Positions 33,468 to 43,800 of a DNA stretch of 64,000 nucleotides are shown here, piece by piece; position 1 is the stretch's first letter; each line of letters opens with the position of its first letter. The notes below the pieces were generated by a model. The model searched no databases, was not told the origin of the DNA, and saw nothing but the letters and a program-made list of their open reading frames with translations. Location: contig CP127080.1 of assembly GCA_030252795.1 (NCBI GenBank), forward strand, positions 2,249,501 through 2,313,500, read 5' to 3'. This DNA is from Porticoccaceae bacterium LTM1. GTDB taxonomy: Bacteria; Pseudomonadota; Gammaproteobacteria; Pseudomonadales; Porticoccaceae. The position numbers and the translations under genes were made by a program.

Positions 33468-36400
33468 TTAAAAGCGTTTTGTGAAACTTACATAAAACAT
33501 GCGGCCACGGGGATCGGCCAAATTGGCATTGAATTCTGGAATAAGATCCGGTTCACCAGTTTCAAGTATGGTAACCTTGTGTTCCGGATGATCATCCAGA
33601 AGATTAAGAACACGGAATGAAACGGTACTGTCTTTCAGCCAGTCTGCCACCTGAAACAGATCACCTTCTTCCATGTTATAGGAGGCAACCAGATCAAGGT
33701 TTAAAGGCGTTTTACTTGTTCTGATTTCCGTTTGGGTTAAAAAGACGCTCGGATTTCGACTCGTCGTATCACTGGCCTTACTTGCATCAATATTGATCGA
33801 CAGCCCCCTGTTATACCAACCCAGATTGGCCGAATAGCGCAACTCCGGAATAACATAAAGGGTTCCAAAGCCAGCGTCCTTAACTACGCTCTCAACCTCT
33901 GCTCCCGGGCTGGAGACTTTATCCCATTTATCGGTATAGGCAACATTCGCATTTAAAAGGAACTCACCAATACTTGTATCGAATTTATAACGGAGTTTGT
34001 AATCAATACCGCTGACATCTAGAGACGCCAGGTTTACTGCGCGATAATCCAACACCAGATAACCAAATTCATCACGGCTAATATTATCCGGATAACGCTC
34101 TTCGTAATTAGGACCTAAGACACCTATTCTACCGTCAAAACCAGAAATCCTGTTTTCATACTCGGTTTGATGCCAGATGGCACTCAAAGACAACCCCGGG
34201 ATAAAATCCGGCTCTATCTCAATACCCGCTGAAAGTGACGAGGCAGTCTCTGGTCGTAGATCTGGATTACCTCCGCTAATTAAGGTGGATGCAGCCTCAA
34301 ACTGGCCAGTCGGAAAACCATTCACGTCAACTACCGGAATGGTAAAGGTAAAAAGCGGTAGACTTGAAAAAACATTAGGTGGAATCAGTGCCTCCTTGGG
34401 AGTGGGCACCACATAGGAGGTGGCGTGATTGACCTTAAATCTAATCTGGGAATCGGGGCTCCAAATCATTCCCAATGACCAGGTGGAATCACTGCCATAT
34501 TGGTCATAAGAATCATAGCGACCTGATCCTGTTACCGTCAGTTTCTCAATCATGGGAACAGCATTATTTTCCCCAACTATAGGAACTAGAATTTCTGCAA
34601 ATGCCGAATGTTGCGAACGACTCACTTCTGTTGCTGTATAAGCCCACTGTGGAAGGCTTGAAGAGCCTTGCCCCAACCCAGTCTGTGATACGATGACATC
34701 CGCCGCGCTAATGAGAGTCTCTTCGCGCCACTGGGCTCCAACAGCCAAGTGAACATCCCCCCCGGGTAATCTGAAGAGCGGACCATTCAGGCTTACCTCC
34801 GCTGTACTTTCCTTATTGGTAGACTGTACTGGCCGCGGGGGCCCCACTAACGCTGCCAGTTGTTCTGGTGTGTTGACAGCGTCGATATCGCCACCCAGCA
34901 AATTAAGCTCACCTTCTTCGATCAGGCTAAGAACATTAGCAGCTCCTGTACCAAAATAATCGAATAGCTGGATGGGCTCATTAAAATACAGAGAATCAAT
35001 TTTGTCCCTCGACTGACCGATAGATAAATTCCAATTCCAATCATCAGCGAAAGAACCATCCAATCCCAGGTTCCAGCGAAAAACGCGACTTTCAGTCTGA
35101 TAGTGTCTATCCGGCAGGCTCGGAATAGACCAGTAGATACCGATATCTGTTTCAAAAGGGTTGACCGGATGGGATGCGAGCAGGCTCATAGGTAATTCGA
35201 ATCCGCCCGTGGCTGCATATGTATCTTGCGCTGAATAGTAAATATCGCCGGTCAAGGTGATATCACTATTCCATAGAGAAAGCTCCTGATCAAAACCGAG
35301 CCGTAATGTATTACGATCTTTCGCTGGTAATAAACTGTTGCCCGAATCCGCATTATAGTTAATCGGCGCATCCAGCGCTGTAAAGTCAGCTGCTGTCAGG
35401 TTGCTGCCATCCTGCCCAATAGGTAGTACTGTTTGCGTGACCGCAACTACACCCTGAGATGTTGGCGTCAAGCCCAGTGCTGCAAGTTCAGATGGAAGAT
35501 AATTCTGCCCGCTATACTGGTAAAAAAGTGGTTGACTATTGAAAGTACCTAACGAACGTGCGATTTTTGCTGGCGCCAAAAATTGACTCCAAGCAACCCT
35601 TTCTGGCCGCTCCGCAAAATCTAGGTTACTACTGCTGAAGTGCTCAAAGTTGACGCGCGCCCTGCCGCTATCCCAAGAGAAGCCGCCGGACAAGGTGAGA
35701 ATATGTTCTTCAAACCCGCCATCCTGAGGCTTACCGAAGTCATAGCCCAGCTCTAATCCTTCGTAATCTTTTTTGAGAATAATATTGACCACACCACCAA
35801 CGGCATCTGACCCATAAACTGAAGAGGCGCCATCCAGCATGATTTCCACTCGATCGACTGAACTGAGGGGAATACCTGAGATATCCGATATACCGCCAAA
35901 AATGCCGGATTTTCCGATACGCCGACCATCGATCAACACCAATGTGGACTCACTGCCCAAGCCACGCAAGTTAATACTGGAGCCGCCGGTCAGGTTCTGT
36001 GCGCTGTTGAACGAACCGCGAACCGCTCCTCCAACTTCACTGGCGCCAAACATATTTTGTGGCAGCTGACGAAGTGCGCGCTCCAGAGTCACCTCACCGG
36101 TTGCACGAAGTTCATCGATATCCAGAGTGATAAGGTTAGATGCCAGTTGACTGGAAGCTTGTGCAATGCGACTACCGGTTACAACTATCTCTTCTACTTC
36201 TTGGGACTGCTTATCTGATTTTTTATTATCAACCTCATCTTCTTTTATGATCACTGAATCAGAAGACAGAAATTCATACACCAAGCCACTTCCTGCCAAC
36301 AGGGCATCCAGGGCTGAGGCTAAAGTAAATTCACCTTTCAGAGCAGGAAGTTCTAAATCAACACCAACTCCATCTGGAAGAACAATATGAGTATGTGTTT

Positions 36401-36563
36401 GTGCGGCTAAATCCAGAATCGCCTTGCCAGCGTTCTGGCCTTTGAGGTCCAACATGATTTTTTCAGGTTCTGCGAGCAAATCTGCCGACAGTGTCAGCGC
36501 TATCGCCGATGCAATACCAATCATCAAGCGATTTTTTTTGAACCCTCTTCGTTGACTTTTCAT
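33468..36563 (-). CDS. TonB-dependent receptor with N-terminal STN signalling domain (island 1)
   Basis: Outer-membrane receptor of 1031 aa. Signal peptide (about 1-32), then a secretin/TonB short N-terminal domain (about 36-105; LDLKGQNAGKAILDLAAQ, FTLASALDALLAGSGL). A TonB box region follows (EEIVVTGSRI), then the plug (INLRGLGSESTLVLIDGRR, DAVGGVVNIIL) and a beta-barrel ending in Phe (SFTKRF). The STN domain marks a transducer that signals to a FecR-type protein when ligand binds, and the fecR/fecI pair lies directly upstream. Ligand unknown; the nearby secreted peptide or its fragments are candidates. The 1031-aa length and the R-x-I-G plug type match the large peptide/carbohydrate receptor group rather than siderophore receptors. 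Confidence 0.93.
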   Translation of the reverse strand: MKSQRRGFKKNRLMIGIASAIALTLSADLLAEPEKIMLDLKGQNAGKAILDLAAQTHTHIVLPDGVGVDLELPALKGEFTLASALDALLAGSGLVYEFLSSDSVIIKEDEVDNKKSDKQSQEVEEIVVTGSRIAQASSQLASNLITLDIDELRATGEVTLERALRQLPQNMFGASEVGGAVRGSFNSAQNLTGGSSINLRGLGSESTLVLIDGRRIGKSGIFGGISDISGIPLSSVDRVEIMLDGASSVYGSDAVGGVVNIILKKDYEGLELGYDFGKPQDGGFEEHILTLSGGFSWDSGRARVNFEHFSSSNLDFAERPERVAWSQFLAPAKIARSLGTFNSQPLFYQYSGQNYLPSELAALGLTPTSQGVVAVTQTVLPIGQDGSNLTAADFTALDAPINYNADSGNSLLPAKDRNTLRLGFDQELSLWNSDITLTGDIYYSAQDTYAATGGFELPMSLLASHPVNPFETDIGIYWSIPSLPDRHYQTESRVFRWNLGLDGSFADDWNWNLSIGQSRDKIDSLYFNEPIQLFDYFGTGAANVLSLIEEGELNLLGGDIDAVNTPEQLAALVGPPRPVQSTNKESTAEVSLNGPLFRLPGGDVHLAVGAQWREETLISAADVIVSQTGLGQGSSSLPQWAYTATEVSRSQHSAFAEILVPIVGENNAVPMIEKLTVTGSGRYDSYDQYGSDSTWSLGMIWSPDSQIRFKVNHATSYVVPTPKEALIPPNVFSSLPLFTFTIPVVDVNGFPTGQFEAASTLISGGNPDLRPETASSLSAGIEIEPDFIPGLSLSAIWHQTEYENRISGFDGRIGVLGPNYEERYPDNISRDEFGYLVLDYRAVNLASLDVSGIDYKLRYKFDTSIGEFLLNANVAYTDKWDKVSSPGAEVESVVKDAGFGTLYVIPELRYSANLGWYNRGLSINIDASKASDTTSRNPSVFLTQTEIRTSKTPLNLDLVASYNMEEGDLFQVADWLKDSTVSFRVLNLLDDHPEHKVTILETGEPDLIPEFNANLADPRGRMFYVSFTKRF

Positions 36564-36628
36564 TTACTACCACCCTTGTTCTAGTATAGTTGATTCACTT
36601 CACCCTTCTTGCATTCTTCCGAAAGGCT

Positions 36629-36667
36629 TATCTGTAAATACAACTAACCAGCCATCCACCCTACCTG
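36629..36667 (-). promoter_or_regulatory. ECF-type promoter upstream of TonB receptor 1
   Basis: On the minus strand CAGGTAGGGT (36667-36658), then 15 bases, then TGTATTTACAGATA. The same CAGGTAGGGT block, identical spacing and a matching TGTACTTACCTATA occur upstream of the sigma-factor gene (38484-38522). Likely -35 and -10 parts of the promoter read by the island's own ECF sigma factor. The start codon lies about 65 bases downstream. Confidence 0.65.
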
Positions 36668-36775
36668 AAAAAATAATTTATTTATAAATACCGCCTTCTC
36701 CCATATCAGCCATGCCAATAACTATCAAAAATGGCCGGAGCAACCCCGTCCATCCATCTATTTTTGTATATGTTC

Positions 36776-37861
36776 TTATTTGGAATTTTTAGGGGAAACT
36801 ATATGAATACGATCAAACTGATGAACAACCTTAATAGGCAGGGCTTGTTCAAGAGCAGACAATCCACCACTGATATCATCAATATTTATGGACGCAAAAA
36901 CATTTAAATCCATCAATGAAGAATCCTGTATCAGGATCTTCTTGGCGGAGTAGCGATTGAGCTCCATAATCACTTCATTAAAGGGAACATTCTCAAACCG
37001 CAAAACACCAGACTTCCAATCAATCAGGCGAGCCATATCAACAGGCCTGAACGCTGTCAGGGATTGATGCTCCACACTGAATCTGGCCGCCATACCCGCC
37101 TTAAAACGCCGCTGAGCCGATTCTTTAACAAGCACCTCTTGGCCAATTTCGGCAATTGCATCTAACGCCGATGCGGAAGCAGGTTCATTCTCTCTGTGAA
37201 CGGTTACAACCCCCTCTACAACAGCCAATGTAAAACCATCTGCCTGTTTTGAAAGATTGAATTCGGTTCCCAATACAGTTACCACGCGGCCATCCAATTT
37301 CACGCTGAATGGCCGATCAGGGTCGGCAGCAACATCAAAATAAGCCTCTCCTCGTCCGAGGATCACAAGCCTTTCATTCCCCTCTTCCATATCGACCAGT
37401 AACTGTGTACCGGTATTCATTGTGACTACAGAGCCATCAGGCAATGTAACTACTTTTTGCTCACCTGTTCTGGTTACATACCGGGATATGCTCCCGTCAT
37501 CAATTGATGTTCCCAATGGATACAGCACAAATGAAACCACGATAACCAGACAAGCAGCAGCCAAAAGCCAGGGCCACGCTCCCCAATGCGCAGACCCTGG
37601 CTGGCCGCTTCCAGCACCGACCGATAACTCACTCTTTTTATTATCCTTTTCTACCAATGAGAGTAAGAATGGGTCATCTGCCAATTCATCAATTGCGTCG
37701 TCTGCATAGAGTATTTCCAAAAAAAGAGCTTCATACTCCACAGACCGTGATCGATCCTTGAGAATACGCTCAACCTTGTTGTCGTCCAGCTCTCCGGAAA
37801 ACATCCGTGCCACATCAGCTGACGCCAGTTGTTCAATATTTTTCCACTTTGAAATGTCCAT
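36776..37861 (-). CDS. FecR-type transmembrane anti-sigma/sensor protein (island 1)
   Basis: Inner-membrane regulator of 361 aa. The cytoplasmic N-terminal region (1-95) holds the sigma factor. One membrane helix follows (WPWLLAAACLVIVVSFVLYP, about 97-116), then the periplasmic FecR domain (LPDGSVVTMNTGTQLLVD, GRGEAYFDVAADPDRPFSV, VLGTEFNL). A C-terminal STN-like domain (FNEVIMELNRYSAKKILI, LSALEQALPIKV) should contact the receptor's signalling domain. Its ATG overlaps the sigma-factor stop by one base (TAATG), a coupling that keeps the two in balance. Confidence 0.93.
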   Translation of the reverse strand: MDISKWKNIEQLASADVARMFSGELDDNKVERILKDRSRSVEYEALFLEILYADDAIDELADDPFLLSLVEKDNKKSELSVGAGSGQPGSAHWGAWPWLLAAACLVIVVSFVLYPLGTSIDDGSISRYVTRTGEQKVVTLPDGSVVTMNTGTQLLVDMEEGNERLVILGRGEAYFDVAADPDRPFSVKLDGRVVTVLGTEFNLSKQADGFTLAVVEGVVTVHRENEPASASALDAIAEIGQEVLVKESAQRRFKAGMAARFSVEHQSLTAFRPVDMARLIDWKSGVLRFENVPFNEVIMELNRYSAKKILIQDSSLMDLNVFASINIDDISGGLSALEQALPIKVVHQFDRIHIVSPKNSK

Positions 37862-38451
37862 TATCTTTCTACCTTCTGCGTCTCACTCACTGCCCTGCGA
37901 ATAATTACCAACGCTTTCTGTATGTACTTTTCTACCTGCTTTACCGAAACTCCCATATCTTTGGCGATTTCTTTGTATGTTCTCTGTTTGAACCGATTGA
38001 GAATAAAAGCCTGCCGGGTATTGATGTTCATACCAGCGATTACATTGCGTATCTGGCTTAACTCCTCTCGAACCAGATTGATTCGCTCCGGCGTATGATC
38101 AAAGTGCACCTCCTCAGATTGCATACGCAATTTTTCTCCGTCCAGATAGCGATTACGGACGGTTTTGTGGCGTTCTATATTGATGGCCAGGTTATTGGCC
38201 GCCCGAAACAGGTACGACAAGCTACCTTCTTCTCCTATAGGCAAAAGCTCGGCAAGATTCTCGATCTTGGCCAACCGGGCAAACACCTCCTGAACAATAT
38301 CATCCAGCTCCTGACTGATGCCCAGCCGGGCTCGCAGAAACTTGCGAAGCGCCACATGGTGCTCTTCGTAGAGCCTGTTCAGCGCCTGTTGCTGCGTTTC
38401 ACGAGGATTGCCTCGGAATTCAACCACATTTGTTCTCTTTTCTAGCGTCAA
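37861..38451 (-). CDS. ECF sigma factor, FecI-type (island 1)
   Basis: RNA polymerase sigma factor of 196 aa. Region 2 (about 25-95) shows LYEEHHVALRKFLRARLG, LDDIVQEVFARLA and LSYLFRAANNLAIN. Region 4 (about 130-190) shows NINTRQAFILNRFKQRTYKEIA followed by the helix-turn-helix GVSVKQVEKYIQKAL. Partner of the adjoining FecR-type protein; expected to drive the TonB receptor and probably its own gene, since both share a promoter element. The start is uncertain: TTG 38451 is the longest option and GTG eight codons later is the main alternative; neither has a strong ribosome binding site. Confidence 0.92.
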   Translation of the reverse strand: MTLEKRTNVVEFRGNPRETQQQALNRLYEEHHVALRKFLRARLGISQELDDIVQEVFARLAKIENLAELLPIGEEGSLSYLFRAANNLAINIERHKTVRNRYLDGEKLRMQSEEVHFDHTPERINLVREELSQIRNVIAGMNINTRQAFILNRFKQRTYKEIAKDMGVSVKQVEKYIQKALVIIRRAVSETQKVER

Positions 38452-38483
38452 TTTAAGTGATCCGCTTTAAATATAGGGCCTCA

Positions 38484-38522
38484 TATAGGTAAGTACACGC
38501 AACTCCACCTTTACCCTACCTG
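38484..38522 (-). promoter_or_regulatory. ECF-type promoter upstream of the sigma-factor gene (autoregulation)
   Basis: On the minus strand CAGGTAGGGT (38522-38513), 15 bases, TGTACTTACCTATA. Same 10-base block and same spacing as the element before TonB receptor 1. The remaining spacer (38523-38883) up to the divergent methyltransferase gene shows no further feature. Confidence 0.65.
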
Positions 38523-38883
38523 CTAGAATGTAAAACTCAGGAAAAACCTAACGCAGCAAGCCCGGGATGTGCCCATAGAACGGACGGTCAAGCCAATGAA
38601 AGATGACTTGCAAGATGATGTTTATAAGCTCAGGCAATATAGAAAGTGTTTTTTATCGCAAAGCGGTCCGTCAATCAGCGGCTGTTTGGTAGTAATTGAT
38701 GTGGCGTGATAGAGAGAAGTTACTGGTAGTGGGAATGAATAGGGAAAAACTCGTATCGTCAGACTGTGAATCATCCCTGTCGACAGTCTGTCATTGCTCT
38801 TCGACCTCAGAATTTCATCTCCATTGCACAATAAATCGACGAAGCAACTACACTATCTTTACTCACAATCTGCGAGCCCCGTC

Positions 38884-39684
38884 ATGAACAACCAAGCTTC
38901 CCAATTTATCGGCTCTATTCCAGAGAACTACGACAAGGGGCTGGTGCCCCACATTTTTGACGACTTTGCCAATGATCTTGTCAGCCTGATTGTCAGCCAC
39001 AACCCAAGAGCGGTTCTGGAGCTGGCAGCCGGTACCGGTGTTGTTACCAGAAAACTACGTGACGCTCTAACTGAGCACTCCACAATAGTCGCAACCGATT
39101 TAAACCCTCCAATGCTGAATGTGGCCCAAGCCAAGTTCTCTCCCGATGAACAGGTCAGATTTGAAGAGGTAGATGCAACCTTATTACCTTACCAGGACGA
39201 CAGTTTCGACTTGATTACCTGTCAATTTGGCGTAATGTTCTTTCCGGACAAGGAGGCTTCGTATATTGAAGCTCATAGAGTTTTAAAATCGGGTGGACGA
39301 TACATATTCAACACTTGGGGTTCCTGGGAAAGAAATGCTTTTGCCGAATTGGCACACAACGCCGTCAGTGATTTTTTCCCCGAAGATCCACCACAGTTTT
39401 ATAAAGTACCTTTCAGTTATCACGATATGGAAGCCATTCAACAGTCGCTACTCTGCTGTGGCTTTGATGATGTTCAATTCCACCCTACTCCTAAGACTGT
39501 TAGAATTTTATCTGCAGATCTATTAGCCAAAGGGCTTGTTTTTGGTAATCCGTTATATGACGAAATAGTCAATCGCAACGGTTCGCCTGAAGCTGTTTAT
39601 CAGGCTCTGAAAACCATGATAGAAAATACACTGGGCGATCAGTTACGACTGTTTGCGACTACTATTGAGGCGTTAAAGAGATAG
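38884..39684 (+). CDS. Class I SAM-dependent methyltransferase
   Basis: Cytoplasmic protein of 266 aa with a Rossmann methyltransferase fold. Motif I is VLELAAGTGVVTRKL, the acidic ribose-binding residue is in VATDLNPPML, and later come FDLITCQFGVMFFPD and LKSGGRYIFNTWG. It belongs to the UbiE/Methyltransf_11 type; the substrate is unknown. ATG 38884 is chosen because the protein then starts MNNQASQFIGSIPENYDKG, as related proteins do; the ribosome binding site is weak. It faces away from the sigma factor and precedes the M14-type gene by 74 bases, so the two may be one unit between the two TonB systems. Confidence 0.88.
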   Translation: MNNQASQFIGSIPENYDKGLVPHIFDDFANDLVSLIVSHNPRAVLELAAGTGVVTRKLRDALTEHSTIVATDLNPPMLNVAQAKFSPDEQVRFEEVDATLLPYQDDSFDLITCQFGVMFFPDKEASYIEAHRVLKSGGRYIFNTWGSWERNAFAELAHNAVSDFFPEDPPQFYKVPFSYHDMEAIQQSLLCCGFDDVQFHPTPKTVRILSADLLAKGLVFGNPLYDEIVNRNGSPEAVYQALKTMIENTLGDQLRLFATTIEALKR

Positions 39685-39758
39685 CATATTTGACGTTTGA
39701 ATACTCAGAAGATATTCCAAACAATCTACCGCCCTCTGAAATAAATCAAGAGACCTTT

Positions 39759-40673
39759 ATGACTACCAATTCCAGCACATATTCTGTTGGCACACCCGGC
39801 ACTCCCTGGGGTGATAATGAAAAAGCACAATGGCTCGCCAACCAATCCGTCAAACGCTCTTATCAAGATGAAGTGTTAAGCAAACTGGAACCGCTGAGTC
39901 AACACTTTGTTGTTGAACAATATGGCGCGTTATCCTGTGATCCCGCCCGCTATCCACTACATATCGTAAAAACCCGAAACTGGAATAACAGCAAGCCCAC
40001 TATATTGGTTACCGGTGGGGTGCATGGTTATGAAACCAGTGGCGTTCAGGGCGCAATTCGATTTTTGGAGACCGTCGCACGGGATTATGAACAGCACTTT
40101 AATGTGGTTGTAGCACCCTGCGTCAGCCCATGGGGATATGAGACGATTAACCGTTGGAATCCCAAAGCACTTGACCCTAATCGCTCTTTTTATTCGAATA
40201 GCCCTGCTGAAGAGGCTGCTTTTTTAATGGCCGGTATCAGCAAGCTTTCCGCCAATTTCGCTCTGCATATCGATCTGCATGAGACCACCGATACTGACAA
40301 TAGCGAATTTAGGCCTGCCCTGGCGGCACGGGATGGCATTAAACAGAAAAACTGGAATATCCCCGACGGTTTCTACCTGGTGGGCGACACTGAAGATCCG
40401 CAACCTGAATTTCAAAAAGCTGTTATTGAGTCAGTGGAAAAGGTTACTCATATCGCACCACCGGATGACAACGGCCAATACATTGGTGCACCCCAGGAGC
40501 AATGGGGCGTGATTAATTATTCGGCAAAAAAACTGGGCCTGTGTTTTGGCATGACGAACGCCAGGTTCAGGACCACCACCGAGGTTTACCCTGACAGCCC
40601 GAACGTGGATGATGAGAACTGCATTCAGGCTCAGGTGGCTGCTGTGCGAGGTGCGCTGAAATTTTTGATTTAG
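39759..40673 (+). CDS. M14-type zinc metallohydrolase (AstE/aspartoacylase-like)
   Basis: Soluble protein of 304 aa. The zinc motif H-x-x-E is in TGGVHGYETSGVQGA and the third ligand His is probably in LHIDLHETTDTD; RWNPKALDPNRSF carries the substrate-binding Asn-Arg. These are features of the succinylglutamate desuccinylase / aspartoacylase and carboxypeptidase group, which hydrolyse amide bonds of acylated amino acids or peptides. The substrate is not readable. The start at ATG 39759 has AGAG upstream. The position between two peptide-type TonB systems makes a role in processing imported peptides conceivable, but this is inference. Confidence 0.85.
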   Translation: MTTNSSTYSVGTPGTPWGDNEKAQWLANQSVKRSYQDEVLSKLEPLSQHFVVEQYGALSCDPARYPLHIVKTRNWNNSKPTILVTGGVHGYETSGVQGAIRFLETVARDYEQHFNVVVAPCVSPWGYETINRWNPKALDPNRSFYSNSPAEEAAFLMAGISKLSANFALHIDLHETTDTDNSEFRPALAARDGIKQKNWNIPDGFYLVGDTEDPQPEFQKAVIESVEKVTHIAPPDDNGQYIGAPQEQWGVINYSAKKLGLCFGMTNARFRTTTEVYPDSPNVDDENCIQAQVAAVRGALKFLI

Positions 40674-40791
40674 CGCCTATTATCTATATTGGTTATCGTC
40701 AACGATGCGATAGTATAAATAAAGGTTATTGCACAAATGAGTAGACTCTGACCACTCTTTGATGATTTTATCCTTTCAATAGAACAAAAAA

Positions 40792-40823
40792 AGCCCCTCA
40801 ATAAGACATGAGGGGCTGTTACC
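40792..40823 (-). terminator. Rho-independent terminator after TonB receptor 2
   Basis: Perfect 9-bp stem AGCCCCTCA / TGAGGGGCT (40792-40817) with an 8-base loop. On the minus strand TTTTTTT follows, so it ends the TonB receptor 2 transcript. It also separates it from the convergent M14-type gene. Confidence 0.88.
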
Positions 40824-40843
40824 ATTATTGTATTTTTTTGAAA

Positions 40844-43800
40844 TCAGAAGGTAGTATTAATATTCAGAGAAAATGCTCGACCACGTGGCTCAATCGCATA
40901 TCCATTGATCCTAAGAAACTGCTGATTTACCGCAGGTTCAAATTGCTTATCAATAAACTTTTGTGTCACTTCTTGCTCTTTACGCCACACATCATCAACG
41001 GTCAGAGACACTCGAGTACCTTCCATCCAACTCGGTACCTCAAACAGACTACCGGAAAAATCATAGCTGAACGTCATGTCTATTGAGCGAGTCGGCGAGG
41101 TAGTGACTTCACTGACATTTTCCAAAGGTGTATATTGCCCATCAATGATTGCCCATCCAGAGTCCCTGCGAATACGGGTAGTATCCGAGCGATAATCGGT
41201 TCTCAAACCAATACCAAGCCCTCGATATTCCCAATTCAAATCCAATGCAGTACTGTGTTTTGGCACTGGCTGAAAAATCTGACTAGTACCGATAAAGTCA
41301 TCGTCATCCATAACCTCTACAATATCAACCCAACTATTAAAGTTGTCCGGTTTTGGACCCCTTTCCGCACCTACCCCACTGAAACAATCTCCTCTTTTAC
41401 AAAAGTCCGACTGCAGATATTCCTGCTTGTGCAAATACTGATAACGCCAACCAACAAACCAATCACCCCAATTAGTACTGAGATTATAAGTCAACTGTAA
41501 ATCAGCATGCTTTTGCCTCATTGATCCGACATTAAATAAGCGAGCATCCTTGATAAGAGTGCCTACATCTATTGTATCTCCAATATACTCACCAGCTAAC
41601 GCTCTGGCCTGAAATTCTTCCACGATTTCAGGGGTTGCGTAATATAAGGCAGTAGTGGGATTATCGACCAGCTGTTCAAGCGCATCTGGCGTCGAATAAT
41701 TAGCCACCCCAGGGGCACCTATTCGATCTTGGGCACCTGTTTCAATAAAACTTAGCTCTACTCTCAGACCTTCCAAAGAATCCGGAGTGAATATAAATCC
41801 AAGCTTATTGGTATCATAAATTTCAGGATCAAGTTGATTATTTCCCCCTGTCAAGTGGAGCACTTCCTGAAACCCATAAAATTGATCCTGAGTCTCGTCG
41901 GTATAAAGACGAAAACAACAGTAATCTCTCCCCTGCATTGGTGTAGCCGTTCGAACAGCATTAGCGACTTTCAAACCATAATCCCGATTGAATCGAACCG
42001 CGAACTGATTATTTATATGCCAGTTAAAACCCAAAGACCAGTTCTCACCACGCTGATCGGTATTTCCGTAATCTTCTATTCGAGCAGAAGCACTTATCAG
42101 GAAGTCCTGAATAAACGGTTTGGAATTTTCAACACCCACAAGAGGCGCAACAACCTCAAAGCCAACGGAATTCACTGTTTCACCGTAGCTTGCCTCATAT
42201 TCCCTCAGGTATGGAATATCAGCATCCCCCGTATTACCCAGTACATCTGTAGCAGCAAGGAGGTATGTGGCATCGTTACTGGATACTTCATTGCGATTAC
42301 GCCGATGTGAAATGGCAATATTGGTACGCACATCACCACCTGGAAGCTGCCCCAACACACCGCGAATGTTGAAATCCATATCACGACTGAACGACTTGTT
42401 TACGGTATGTGTTCTTGGGTTAACAGCCGCGGCTATTAACTCCTCCGATGAATTAAAGCCTAGGAAAGGATCATGAATTAGAACACCTTCAATTGGTACA
42501 CGAGTAGAAAAGTTTTCAAAATAATATCCATGCAGATAGTCAAGTAGAGCTATCGTTCCAGCAGGTGCAAGGAATGTATCCCTATAAAGTTTATTATAGC
42601 TGTCAGATATTTGGTCAGTTTTTCCTAACCCCCAGCCTAAAACCACCTCCCAATCACCATTCACTTGCCAATCCAACTCACCAGATAGTGAATATGTATC
42701 AATCAACAATTCCTGGTATTGCTGCGGAAACTCATTCGCCCACGCATAACTTACACGGGTCATAAATGGATGTGTTGTAGCGCGACCAGCAATTGAAAAC
42801 TCATCACCGTTACCACGAGTATTATTGCGTTTTTCAGTAGTAGAGTAATCCATTGACAAGGCCAATGTAAGACTCTCGGTTAAATCCTGATCCAGATCAA
42901 TACCAATTGAATATGTCTTATCTTCTGGCGCTAATGACTGCCCCTTACGCGGCACATAGGCAGAATCTGCATAAACACCTTCCTGACCTAAGACACTTCC
43001 ATCGTAATTAGTCAAATCAATATCGTAAAGGCCAAATGGTGTGCCATCCGACTCAGGCAACTGTAGAACCCTTACTGGAATATAACCATTATCTTGAGGC
43101 AAATTCGCTTGAAGATCTGGGAATATGGTTGGATCATCAAGAATTATTCTGGAACTCATTGTAGGGTTTTCTCTAATAAGCTCTACTGTTGTAGGTATTC
43201 TACGAGTACCGAATACAAATTCACCTTCAGCGACAACACCGCCAGTAATCCTCTCATCTAGTGATTGAGTATCGTAGCGTCCATCGCCATCAACATCTTT
43301 CACCCACATAGCAGCATTACGTTGATTTGTACCAAAAATAGGGTTTCCTCCAACAGTACCTGGACTCGATACCGGAAGCGAAAATCCTTGAGATGCAACC
43401 AATGCCAAATCGCGGGCAGAGCCATCTATATCTTCCTGAGTTTGATAACTAAAATTACCCGTTAATGATCCGGACTCCCAAGAAAAAGTATGGCCAACAC
43501 TGAAATTGTAGCGTTTGCTACCTCCATCTGTAGTATCACTGTATGTCAAATTGACATTCGTACCTTCGTAGGCACGGTTGGTAACAATGTTAACTACCCC
43601 GCCAATCGCGTCTGCACCATATATGGCAGCTGCCCCATCAAACAAAATCTCGACACGATCGACACGATCAATCGGAATGTTACTAATATCTGTAATGCCG
43701 CCAAATTGCCCCCCGGATGCCGGACGCCTCCCATCAATCAAAATCAGACTATACTGAGAACCCAGACCGCGAAGGTTGACACTACTACCCGCAAATACAT

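Noticed and set aside
24660-38451. True lasso-peptide biosynthetic cluster
   Set aside because: No transglutaminase-like (B) or asparagine-synthetase-like (C) gene is present and the precursor has a GG leader, so only the uptake and peptidase side resembles lasso loci.
38622-38831. 69-codon minus-strand frame between sigma factor 1 and the methyltransferase
   Set aside because: No ribosome binding site, domain or sensible composition; judged non-coding spacer.
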